From Chromera velia (lineage: Eukaryota > Sar > Chromeraceae), in NCBI GenBank assembly GCA_018398765.1, contig JAHBMJ010000966.1, positions 15,001 to 37,888 of the forward strand: 22,888 bases of DNA, written 5' to 3'. This document shows positions 11,501 to 20,680 of the stretch, piece by piece. Positions within the stretch are counted from its first letter, which is position 1. Each line of letters begins with the position of its first letter. The notes below the pieces were generated by a model. It was not told the origin of the DNA. It ran no database searches and saw only the letters and a list, made by a program, of their open reading frames with translations. Position numbers and translations under genes: made by a program.

Positions 11501-12737
11501 CCGCACTGCCAGGAAGACTTGGTTGAGGGGAGAGAGCTCGGGAGAGAAGAAGGAGACAGAAACTCGGAAGCAAGAAGGCGGACGCAACAGCAGAAGAAAA
11601 GGGCAGAAAGAGAAAAAGGATTCAGTGTCCTGGAACTGCAACAGGTAAACAGAAAGAAGATATGAGTGGGTCAACTATCCGTAGACTGAGGCACAAACAA
11701 TAATGTTTTGTTTTTTGACAGAAATAAACGCCGACTGATGTGCAAGGATTGTCATAGAGTAAGTGTCTTCACTCACATGTCTTGGGGGCAGATGCTGTAC
11801 TTCCCTCCTTCCTTTTGTCGCCACCCCCTCATTCCATCCCCCTTTTGCTTTTGTTCTCTCTCTCGTTCAACCTGTTTGTGCTTTAGTGTGGTGTCTCATG
11901 GTTCCATCTGCGTAAAGGCGAAGAATCGTCTTTCTGTGCATTTCCCCTCCTATCTCGTTTTGTTCTCGGTGTATCTTCTTTTTCAGTAGAAAACGTCTAG
12001 CTGCAAAATGGTGAAATGAGGCTTTGCGCACAGGTCATGTAGAGACATTTTGGCAGCATGAAAGTATTTCGTCTTCTGCTGCTCGTGCTTTCTTTGTTTT
12101 CGGCCGTCGTCTTCTGTGTTGCGCTGGCAAAAGAGGGAGGACAAAAAACGGCACCAACGGCTACTCGTTGAATCTTTGTGTTGAATTCTCCTGAACGGAC
12201 ACAGTCAGTCAGCGTGGATCGAGGTACGCTTTTCAGTGTGGGGATACATGAAGGAAGAGAACCGATCAAGCCAATTAAGTGAGATCCATACTTATGTTTT
12301 CAATTGACATGGATGTGCAATTGCAGCTGTGGCAGAAAAAGAAGATGGCGCAAGGAAGAGCAAGAGAGAGAGACTTGCCGCCCAATGCCGCAGAAGGAAA
12401 CTTAAATGGCAAAGAGATGAAAGCAGAGGAACACCCCAGTGTGTCTTCGTTCCGAGCTTCGAAGCGAAAGAAGAGAGACGGGGACACTTCTACAACCTTT
12501 CTGGGAAACGTAGACGGCAAAAAGGAAAGGGTCGACGGAGCAGAAGCCTCTCTCAGTAGAGAGATCAAGAAGCAAAAGAAGAATATCGTTGAGGAGAATG
12601 GGCGAACAGAAGGGGACAGCGGGGAGGTGCGCATAGAAGACCCTGCTTCGTCTTCTGTCTTTCCGCAGACTGCGGACGTTCTGGTCCTTCGCTGCATCCG
12701 AATTTTTCTCTTCCATGCGTTGGTCCGACGTGTATGA
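3416..12737 (+). CDS. JmjC/cupin-like Fe(II)/2-oxoglutarate-dependent oxygenase, about 15 exons
   Basis: Exons are 3416-3570, 4104-4170, 4437-4511, 4974-5026, 5559-5779, 6111-6209, 6657-6751, 7610-7783, 8256-8379, 8852-8978, 9295-9517, 10148-10814, 11099-11189, 11416-11644 and 12327-12737. Every junction keeps phase, giving about 936 residues. The N-terminus is Lys-rich (a possible nuclear signal). Next come [27 protein letters not shown] and [17 protein letters not shown], as in cupin_8/JmjC hydroxylases. The iron site is H245-F-D247 in [13 protein letters not shown] plus distal H358 in [19 protein letters not shown] and SLSINISL are conserved core strands. The C-terminal part ([10 protein letters not shown] ... 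[19 protein letters not shown]) is interrupted by a roughly 100-residue acidic Glu-rich insert. Close relatives hydroxylate ribosomal or other protein side chains; the substrate here is unknown. An alternative last exon at 11722 would stop after one codon (about 801 residues). Confidence 0.85.
3571..4103 (+). repeat. JmjC intron 1 with compound (CT)n(GT)n microsatellite
   Basis: The donor is AG|GTCTGT and the acceptor is TGCATGCAG|T. A (CT)11 tract runs directly into a (GT)17-like tract at about 3959-4017. The phase-2 donor and the single-base acceptor fragment join to one Ser codon. The donor is non-consensus, so an undetected small exon in this intron is possible. Confidence 0.6.
4289..4340. 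repeat. (TC)n microsatellite in JmjC intron 2
   Basis: This is a near-perfect TC dinucleotide tract of about 50 bases, roughly 100 bases upstream of the TGCATGCAG acceptor of exon 3. It lies on the sense strand as a long polypyrimidine stretch. Confidence 0.9.
5198..5236. repeat. (AAAG)n microsatellite in JmjC intron 4
   Basis: About nine AAAG units lie in the intron between exons 4 and 5. Purines are on the sense strand here, unlike most other tracts in this gene. The rest of the intron (5027-5558) shows no further feature. Confidence 0.85.
6752..7609 (+). repeat. JmjC intron 7 with (GCAG)n, (GT)n, (TA)n and (GATA)n tracts
   Basis: This is the longest intron of the gene, 858 bases. It opens with the donor GTAAGC merging into (AGGC)n at 6757-6778. 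At 7326-7480 there is a compound array in the order (GT)n, (AT)n, (AGAT)n, (GT)n. No open frame in it has recognisable content. Confidence 0.8.
8477..8565. repeat. Compound (CT)n(GT)n(CT)n(CA)n microsatellite in JmjC intron 9
   Basis: CT, GT, CT and CA blocks follow one another directly. The GT and CA blocks are self-complementary, so an RNA or cruciform hairpin of about 20 nt per arm is possible. A (CTTC)n tract follows at 8730-8748. The intron also begins with a (GGCA)n-like run just after the donor (8386-8412). Confidence 0.85.
11645..12326 (+). other. JmjC intron 14 containing a possible stop-bearing cassette exon
   Basis: Inside this 682-base intron, 11722-11758 is bordered by TTTTGACAG and by the strong donor GTAAGT. 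In the incoming phase 0 it reads AAA TAA. If included it would end the protein after one codon. It may be the true end of the gene, a regulated poison exon, or a decoy. Confidence 0.35.
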
Positions 12738-13702
12738 CTGTATCGTTCTGCGCTAGGTTCTGCTTCACTCCATTCAACCTGTATCGGCAGTTTAGGGGTA
12801 CCTAGTTGAAGGAAAGAAATACATTGATTTTGTACAGATATGCAATTCACAAACCAGTTCAAAGATTAAACTCCAGATTAAACTTTATGTCTGCTAGCTC
12901 TGCATACAGCCCGGCTCTGTATTTTTATGCCTTTTTATCATTGCATGCAGCTGGCGGAATCAATTTTTTGTATTATACATTTTGAACCCTGGTATATAAA
13001 ATTTATTAAAGTTAGCAAACTAAACCTCTTAATTTCAAAAAATGTTGAAACACAGGAATTAAACAGTCAATTAATATAAATACATCCTGGTTCCATGTAT
13101 TCACTTACTATTCAGTCATGGTGCATGTTAATTTATTGTTAAACCTTCATTCATAGCTTGATAGGTTGTGACACTACTTATGATCGATAACAATAATTGT
13201 GTTGAAAGTATGGTTGAATTAATTGAGTTTAGAATTAGATGTAATGACAATTTGACTCATGATAACTACATTATAGTCTACATACTACAGCTTAATTCTT
13301 TTCTAACATTACTACGAACATGTCTAGACTGTAGAGCCTATAAGTATGACGACTATGAGTCGAACCAACACTGGCATTCAGTATGAATTCAAGTTATGTA
13401 TGATAGTAAGTTACATAATAATCATAAAACCTATAATGAATGCTGTAAACTTGCAGGTTCAAGTTGACTGCTAAGTTAACTGTAAATTGATTGATTGATT
13501 GGTTGACTGAATTTTCTAGTGAATTTCATTGATTCATTTTCATTAATTGCAGTTAGAACCCCGATTTAGACACGAATACTTAAATAATTTACATTCAGTG
13601 TCACTCACTGTCTTACATATGAATAGTTATAGTAGCGCTAAGACTTGAAGTTTTCAGTTGATAGACCAGTCAATAGATAGAACAACTGCTGTTCAATGAA
13701 TG
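12738..13702. other. Convergent 3' flanks of JmjC and gatA genes with AT-rich island
   Basis: The two genes converge here. From about 12880 to 13700 the base composition drops to roughly a quarter or a third G+C by eye, while the flanks are near half. Microsatellites are absent and no long open frame is present. It holds a candidate 3' splice site, TTGCATGCAG, ending near 12950. I found no clear terminal inverted repeats or target-site duplication. It may contain polyadenylation signals of both genes or be an old insertion. Confidence 0.55.
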
Positions 13703-13943
13703 TTAATCAAATTCGATGAGGCCTTCCGGGGCCACATACTTGTCGGGCGATACAAATTCAGGCCACTCCTCGTTCTTGCTTCCATCTTCCTCCGACGCCC
13801 TCCGTCTCTTCACAGATTCCAACTGCGACTTAAGCTGGTCCGGCCACTTGGCTGCGTCCTCAAACGAGAGCCCCACCTGCACACGTGCGGTATCATACGC
13901 ACGCGCAGGCACACGCATAGACACCACACACACACACACACAC

Positions 13944-14014
<71 letters not shown>

Positions 14015-14185
14015 CACAGATTCACACAGACATAGACGCACGTGCACTCCCTAACTTGCCCTCTTACAAATCGACTTACAGATTCACTCACTGGTGCGTT
14101 CACTCGCTATCCCACCCAAACACCTGCTGACTCAGAAACAAAAACCTGCGCACGCCTTAATTCCCATGTAGTATTCCGACGGTCG

Positions 14186-14219
<34 letters not shown>

Positions 14220-17200
14220 AGAACAGACCTTCAAGAGGGTCTCCTCGTCGAGTGGCTTTCCGATTAGTTGGAGTCCTGCAGAAAGGCAGGCAGGCCAGTA
14301 GTGAGTGAGAGAGGTAAAGTGAGAAGATTGAAGAGAATTTACCGAGGATTGAGATGAGCAGAGAAGTAGAAGAACAGAGAGAACACCCAGCTGTTTGCAA
14401 AGAAGAGAAGAAAGGGGTCCAGGACGTCGTTTGGTCTCAACATTCGTCCTCCTCCTGCCGCCTTGGTCACTCACTGTTGCTCTATGACGGTCATGGAGGG
14501 ACGATTGAACAAATAGCCGCCTGTCTGTATTTTGATTCGTTGTTCCGAGAGAGAACGGGAAGGAAATGGAAGTATGGCACAGATTAATCAATCGGCCCTT
14601 TTTCGTATTCCTCGAAGACATCTTTCTCTCGAGGACGTTCCCCGCTTCCCCCCCTCACCTATGGGTTTGTTGTTGGAGGACAGTCCGCAAGGGACAGAGA
14701 GGGCTGGCAGTCCAGCGAGGGAGGCGGGCACGAAAAAGAGGTCGTCCTGAAGAGAAGAGGAGAAGAGGAAAATTAAGGGAAGGTGGACGGGAGGGAGTGC
14801 AGAGAGAGTCACCAGGCAACCAGGCAGACACTCTCGTGTTTGCTGCTTTTCTTTCATCTATTCTCTCCGGCCACCCTCACTCCTCTTCCCTCCCGTTGCT
14901 TCTTGACACTCACACACATGCATACACACCCGCACACGTGCGCGCGCGCGAACAAGAAGACATCGCCTGACGTCTGTAAAGAAAACGAAGAAACAACAAC
15001 TCATTCAACAAATAAGAAACTCCGAGGCCAACCGCCGAAAGAATGCGCAGAGAGCCAGGAAAGGAAACGAATGCGTGCATGAATTACCGACAGGCAGGAA
15101 GGAAGGAAGGGACAAAGAAGAGAGAAGAGACTGACTGACTGACTGACCGAGTACATCCGAATCGAATCTTGCCCAGCAAGACCGAGGGGGTATGCAGTCT
15201 GCGAGATAGGGAGGAAGGAACAAGAGAAGAGAGGGAGATTGAAAGAAGCACATGCAAGCAGAAAAATAAATTCTGTCGTTACGCCCCCTCCGCATTGTTT
15301 TTTTCTGTCTGCTCCCAGCTATCTCAAGCCGTCAAATGTGCCTTTCTCGCAGGACGAACACATGAACAGGGAGCCATGCACCTCCAAATGTATGAGATTG
15401 AGCAAACGTGATCCTGGATGCATTTGACTCAGCCTGCCGACCGGCAGACAGATAAAAGAGAACTCTGGACCTTTATCACAACTCCTCTCTCACACACTTT
15501 CTCTTTTATTGTGAAGATCATCAGATGCATGAGGAAACAGGAAGGAATATACACAGACGGACTGACCGATGGTGCAGACGGGCAGATGAGGACGTCAGCC
15601 TTTTCGAAGGCCTTTCTAAACTCTTCTGAGAGCACGCCCCTCACGCGCTCTGCGGTCTGGTAATACTTGTCTGAATACCCAGCGCTGAGGGCGAAGGACC
15701 CTGAAGGAAGAAGCCGGTAAGCAGGAAAGAGTTTTGGATGAGTGTGTGCATGAAATGAAAACAAAAACAAAAGTGGATCGGCGGACACATCAACAGGAAC
15801 TATAATAGCGTACTCGGGAAGAGACTGAATCTGGTTTGAGTTGCATGTGTGTGCGTGCGCATGGTTTGCTTTTGTCTGTAGCCCTGTAGACATGCCCCTT
15901 GCAAGCAAAAACACACCAAGACAAAGGCAAAAAACCCATCCACGAAAGCTTTGCCCCCCAAAGAGAACAACAAGTGCAGTAGGCACCAACCTATCCAACC
16001 CAACCAACAGACAAAGAGACAAACAGAAAACCCAACCAACCGATAAGAATTCGTTTTTTCACCTCAGCTCCAAGTCCAGTCTCTCTCGTTTTGCCGACGC
16101 TCGTTCGCATCATTTCCGCCGTCTCTCGTCTCCCGTATCTGCATGAGGAGAGAGCATTTATTTTCATACAGAAAATAAATAAACAGATAAATGCATAAGT
16201 ATTCTGTATGAAAATAAATGCATGCATCGCATCATTTCCGCCGTCTCCCGTCTCCCGTATCTGTACGAGGAGAGACAGGCACTCAAAAAGAGAGAGTGAC
16301 GACAGAGCCCATTGGAAAATCCAAACAAAAAGACTTCCCTCTAGGGCACATCTCCGGCTTCTTTCATGTGTGCACAAAAGGCTCCTCCCCTGGCACGCAG
16401 AGAAAACGCGAATCTTGGCAGAGAGGTCGCGCCATTCCCCCCGCATGGAGGGAAAATGATGCCACAAGATCACACCCGCCAACCTCTTGTTTCCATTATG
16501 TCGACCCTGACAAAAAGCACTTACGAATTGCCATGAACACTGTGGACAGACATGCCCCTCTATCACTACACAACCAACCCATTCAGATGTTCAATCCATT
16601 CACGTCTGCGGACCTCATCCCATCGTATCGGGCAAGATTCGAGGAGGCCTCCGCGAGGGCCGTGACATAGTAGGACCCGCAGACGCCCGAGAGGTTCGGC
16701 AACGAAATTTTGACAGGGGTGGCACCGAGAGCCTTCAGAATGGTCAGCGCGGAGCTGCAGAGACAAAGGGGGGGGGGCGTGGGTGCAGAGAAACATTACT
16801 TCAGAAACACACACATTCATTCTGGTGAATACATTGGTGCACATGTGAATGTGCTTATACACATTGGTTCAGACGTGCGCGTAGGATGTGTGGACAGGTC
16901 AGCCCGGAAGCCGAGAAAAGAATTAACGAACGAACGAACGAACCTGACAGCCTCCTCCACTGTGGGTTGAATGGGCACCTTGACGGGGTCCATGGCTTCC
17001 GCGATGATTCCTATTCGGAGGCCTTTGAGGGGGGTTCCAAACTTCCACTCCCGACTCTTCTCGAAGTCATCTAGGATCTTCAAGAAGTCGGGAGGGGGGG
17101 CGGAGAGAGAGGACGAGTCCTTCGGGTCGTTGCCGGCAATCACAGAGAGGCAACTCGCAACATCCCTCACGGTCCTGCTTGCAACACACAGTCAAAGAGT

Positions 17201-18710
17201 GAGTGAGTGAGTCAGTGAGGCAGTCAGTCAGGGAAGAGGTCTTTCTTGCGGAGAAAATGGAAGAGCGAGAAAAATGAAGAAAAGAGTATAACAGATAGAG
17301 ACATGCAGAGCAACAGAGAGATCGACAGACAGACGTTCGGATGGGTGGACAGGCGAACAGACGAACGGAGGGAGGGAAGGAGGGAAGGAGGGAATGAAGG
17401 AAGGACAGAGAAGCAGGAAAAAAACACGAACAGACAAAGACGAAAATGAATGAATGAATGAAAGAAAGAAAGAAAGAAAAAAAAGGAAAAAAAGAAAAAA
17501 AGAACGAAGAAAGGAAGGATACAACTGGCCCACGGAGGCGCGAGATGGGATTCCCTTGCACATTGTGAGGGACCCCATCAAGCCAGCCTCTTCCCGTCTT
17601 CCCTTAATTTCCATTCTGTCACCCTGCCTGACCTGCCGATTGGGCCAACACAGTCTGTGGACGAAGCGTAGGCGATCAACCCGTTTCTGCTGACCCTCCC
17701 ATAAGTTGGTTTCAAACCGGTCAGACCGCACCACGCTGCCGGTTGTCTGCAACGTTTCACCAGGAAAAAGAGTGTTTGATTTCCGAACAATGCACAGCTA
17801 TGAAATGGTATGCGCCCTTCAGAGTCACACATACAAAGAGAAGATTTGCAAGAAACACTACGACTGCGCTCCATCGAATAAATCCATTCCTGGTACAGGC
17901 CATTGAGCAAGAGAAGCAAGTCTCAAGACTGACACAGCCCCCCTCTGCACCTCACTCAACCCCCTGGAATGACGAACCGAATCGACCCCCCTGTATCCGA
18001 ACCCAACGCCAAGGGAACCTCTCCGTTGGCCACCGCCGCCGCACTGCCTCCAGAGGACCCCCCTGCTGAGCTCTCATGGTCGAAGGGATTTGTTGTCTGA
18101 AGGTACGGAGAGGTCTCGGTAGTTGATCCCATGCCGAACTCATCCATATTCGTCTTGCCCACCTGCACTTAAAAGAGAGAGAATGCTCCCACAGTGATTC
18201 TAATCCCATTCCGAATGTTCGTTCATGAACGAAGAAAGTTTCCCTCCCTGTGCAGAGCTCGAATGCCCATGTGCTTCTCTTCTCACCCACCAGCATGATT
18301 TGTGCGTGTCTGTGCTGACTGATGTCGTTATTTTGAGTCAGACCGAATACAAGTGACACCGTTTTCGTGTTTGAAGCCACCGAGAATATGAAAACACAAC
18401 AGGGGATACTCCCACTCTCTCTAAGCTTGCTGGACCCTCCTACGCTGTTGAACAAGTTTCAACCCAGACAGGATCGAATGAAGGAAGCGCTTCTGTCTGT
18501 GACTGACCACGATCGCGCCTGCAGCCTTCAGACGCGCCACACAAGCAGCGTCGTAGGAGGGGATATAGTTCTGAAGCACCGCAGACCCTGTAGGAAGGGA
18601 GGGAAAGGAGACCGTCTTCTTGCATTGATAAATCCTAAAATGGTTAGTAGAGCACATATTCAGTACATCACTACAAAAAAGAGAAGACAGCTATGTTTTT
18701 CCGACCCGCA

Positions 18711-18748
<38 letters not shown>

Positions 18749-19582
18749 AAAAAAGAAGAAACGAGAAATCGCTTACCACCAACCTGCTGTTGTGGGAAGT
18801 CCCGCGGTGCATAAATTATCTTTCACTGCCACCGGCACACCCAAGAGGGGGAGATTTCGGGTTTCCGGGTCCGTCCTCAGTCTCTCGTCGAGTTCCCTTG
18901 CCTCCCTGAGGGCCTTCTCTCCAAACACAGAGACAAATGCGTTCAAATCACTCGCGCTGATGCGTCCGAGAGAGAGACGAACAGTCTCCTCCACAGACCG
19001 CTTGCCAGACCGGATCTCGTTCACAATCTCTGCGACAAAGATAGAAGGAGGAAGGAACATCTACGCTGGCTGAATCCATACGCTGAACGTTTCATATTCA
19101 GGTCCCAATTCCTGTCTTCTTGTGTGGCAAATAAGAGGATGTGCTGCATACGTGTGCGTGCATCTAAAGCCCCCCTTACCCTCCTCTCTCCCTTTCTCTC
19201 TCTCTCTCTGTTTGGTGTGTGTGTGTGTGTATGTGTGTGTATGTGTGTGTATGTTCAGAAAGGATACACGTTCAATCCACTTGCAGAAGACTCCAAAGGC
19301 TCACTTCGCCCCTTCACCCTTGCCCCCTTCTGTCCCACCTGAAACGGAGTCCAACGGAGACAGAGACAGAGACGGCTCAGAGACAGGAGGAGACGGCAAC
19401 CCTTCCGAGGCCGAATTTTGAAGTCTTGACGCCTCCTTAGAACGAATCGTCGGGACAGTCAGGCGAAAGCCTCTTCCCGGCAAAGCTGAAAGCAACAGCA
19501 GCACCAGTGACCATAAAGCAAAAACGGTGAACCGAAGTTCAGACAACCCCCCCCTGGCCAAACCGCCATGTCTCTGCTCCAT
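13703..19582 (-). CDS. gatA: Glutamyl-tRNA(Gln) amidotransferase subunit A, plastid-targeted, 13 exons
   Basis: GatA is the amidase subunit that supplies ammonia to convert Glu-tRNA(Gln) to Gln-tRNA(Gln) in organelles. Exons on the minus strand are 19582-19339, 19029-18784, 18587-18508, 18162-17978, 17746-17633, 17174-16944, 16754-16614, 16138-16041, 15700-15567, 15198-15148, 14746-14659, 14275-14229 and 13876-13703. All phases match, giving about 610 residues. The amidase-signature triad is intact: K151 (PVAVKDNL), cis-S226 ([13 protein letters not shown]) and S250 (GSDTGGSIR). The 75- and 24-residue spacing equals that of Staphylococcus GatA. Also present are [58 protein letters not shown] and [16 protein letters not shown]. 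The first 38 residues form a signal peptide (hydrophobic core [19 protein letters not shown]), followed by Phe39 and a Ser/Thr-rich transit-like stretch. No GatB or GatC gene is in the window. Confidence 0.95.
13921..14011. repeat. (CA)n(GA)n compound microsatellite in gatA intron 12
   Basis: The tract reads (CA)n then (GA)n on the + strand, so the gatA transcript carries (UC)n followed by (UG)n, the same order as in JmjC introns 1 and 9. It begins 45 bases from the start of the last gatA exon. Confidence 0.9.
14185..14219. repeat. (GACA)n microsatellite next to gatA exon 12 donor
   Basis: About eight GACA units lie on the + strand (TGTC in the transcript), immediately downstream, in transcript sense, of the AAG|GTCTGT donor of exon 12. 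The tract grades into the donor sequence itself. Confidence 0.85.
16106..16275. repeat. Palindrome flanked by 48-bp direct repeats of the gatA exon 8 acceptor and 5' half
   Basis: 16106-16153 and 16228-16275 match at 45 of 48 positions. Each holds the 3' splice site and about 33-37 bases of the 5' part of gatA exon 8. Between them are two 20-base arms, 16154-16173 and 16202-16221, that are perfect reverse complements around a 28-base AT-rich loop. Only the 16106-16153 copy continues into the rest of the exon and encodes [11 protein letters not shown] in frame. Use of the distal acceptor would read through the palindrome and hit a stop. Confidence 0.9.
17340..17520. repeat. Purine-rich (GGAA)n / (GAAA)n tracts in gatA intron 5
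   Basis: A GGAGGGAAGG-type stretch lies at about 17368-17406 and an A/G-only stretch at about 17446-17518. On the transcript strand these are long polypyrimidine tracts. Nothing else is recognisable in the intron 17175-17632 apart from GTGA/GTCA repeats at 17199-17230. Confidence 0.75.
18715..18747. repeat. (AG)n microsatellite in gatA intron 2
   Basis: This is about 16 AG units on the + strand, hence (CU)n in the gatA transcript. It lies within the 196-base intron between exons 2 and 3. Confidence 0.9.
19191..19252. repeat. (CT)n then (GT)n tract in gatA intron 1
   Basis: CTCTCTCTCTCT is followed by GTGTGTGT blocks interrupted by AT, on the + strand. The gatA transcript therefore carries (AC)n then (AG)n, the opposite polarity from most other compound tracts in the window. 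Confidence 0.8.
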
Positions 19583-20680
19583 TCTCTTCCTTTACCTCGA
19601 CAGGTTCCCACGGACCCTACTCCTTCCTGTCTATTCCTTCCCACAGAAAGAGTCAAGCTTCGGCTAACTGATTCAACTCGGTGCGCTGAAAACTCCGGAC
19701 ACAAAAGAGGAAGGACACTCTCGACGTCTCGTCTCTCTCTGTCTCTGAAGCTTGAATCCCCACCAGCACCTCATACAACACAAGAGTCTCAAGCCTCTAG
19801 CCTCTTGAGCCTCAACCGTGTATACAGAGTTTGTCTGAGTGTTGGTGTGGTGCCAGGTTTGTGCAGTGCTATGCAGTGCTGACAGTCTTAGTGACAGAAC
19901 ACGCGTGAACGTGAGGCATGTCCAATGTATGTGTAGCTCATGTGTAGCTCGGCAGGGCTCGCGCATGCGCTTTTCCAAATCTCCTCCCGCGTCTCCTATA
20001 GCTCGGCTCACCAACACTGTCAAATTGCTCTCTGTCGACCCCTGTGCCGATCATTGCCCATCATTTTGATCACGCTGTGGCAACGACCAAGGGTCAACAA
20101 CTGCGAGAACTCCTGAGAGAAGCGTCTGAGGAACGAATTTGTCCAACAGACGAATCGATCACACTTGAGTGGCCCCCGTGGCTCCGCAGGAGGCTGCACT
20201 GAGGATCCTTTGATTGAGCGAGTATAGCTGCGAAGAGAGCGAGAAGAGGTTGCACCGATTAGCCTTTCTTCTCCTATCTGCAGGAAGCTAGGGGCCTGGA
20301 GGGTCAATCAAAAAAGGTTCCGGGGAGGGGGACCCACTCCACGCCATTCGAGTAGACCCCTGCGAAAAAGATCAATTTTTGTGTTCTGCATCCCTCAGAC
20401 TGCTTCTCTTCTCCCTGCCCAACCAGAAGGAACACAGAGAAAGAAGTGACAGTCTGGATCTGTCGAATCAAACTGTCCAGCGCCGCCCGTGCTCCGGCTG
20501 CGGTGCCAGTGTGTTGCATCCGGAATCCTCGTAACAATCATTCCCCGTCTCCGCTCCCCTCTCCTCCCCGTCGAGGAGATCAGCGAAGAGAAGGTTGGAA
20601 GAGCTGGCTGGGTAATTTGATCAGGAGAGAGGAACGGAGGCGAGAACGCGGCTGAAAGGAAAGGTCGGCAGAGAGACGGG
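19583..20680. promoter_or_regulatory. Divergent intergenic region between gatA and RAD2/XPG
   Basis: About 1.1 kb separate the gatA start (19582, -) from the RAD2 start (20681, +), so promoters and 5' UTRs of both should lie here. No TATA-like element stands out. The stretch just upstream of RAD2 is purine-rich. Apart from the weak small ORF at 20304-20519, no coding content is convincing. Confidence 0.5.
20304..20519 (-). CDS. Possible small protein, 71 codons, unrecognised
   Basis: An uninterrupted minus-strand frame starts at an ATG at 20519 and ends at TGA (20304-20306). An in-frame stop lies a few codons upstream. It would begin MQHTGTAAGARAALDSLIRQ and has a short hydrophobic segment SVFLLVG. 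I recognise no family. It sits in the divergent region with its start 160 bases from that of RAD2. It may be chance, a leader ORF or part of a spliced gene. Confidence 0.2.
   Translation of the reverse strand: MQHTGTAAGARAALDSLIRQIQTVTSFSVFLLVGQGEEKQSEGCRTQKLIFFAGVYSNGVEWVPLPGTFFD

Noticed and set aside
12329-12559. Frame with a basic run [17 protein letters not shown] resembling a bZIP basic region
   Set aside because: It is out of phase with exon 14, has no following leucine heptads, and overlaps the phase-correct Lys-rich tail; a shadow frame of purine-rich DNA.
12880-13700. AT-rich island as a classical DNA transposon or MITE
   Set aside because: I could not find terminal inverted repeats, a target-site duplication or a transposase frame; left as unexplained composition.
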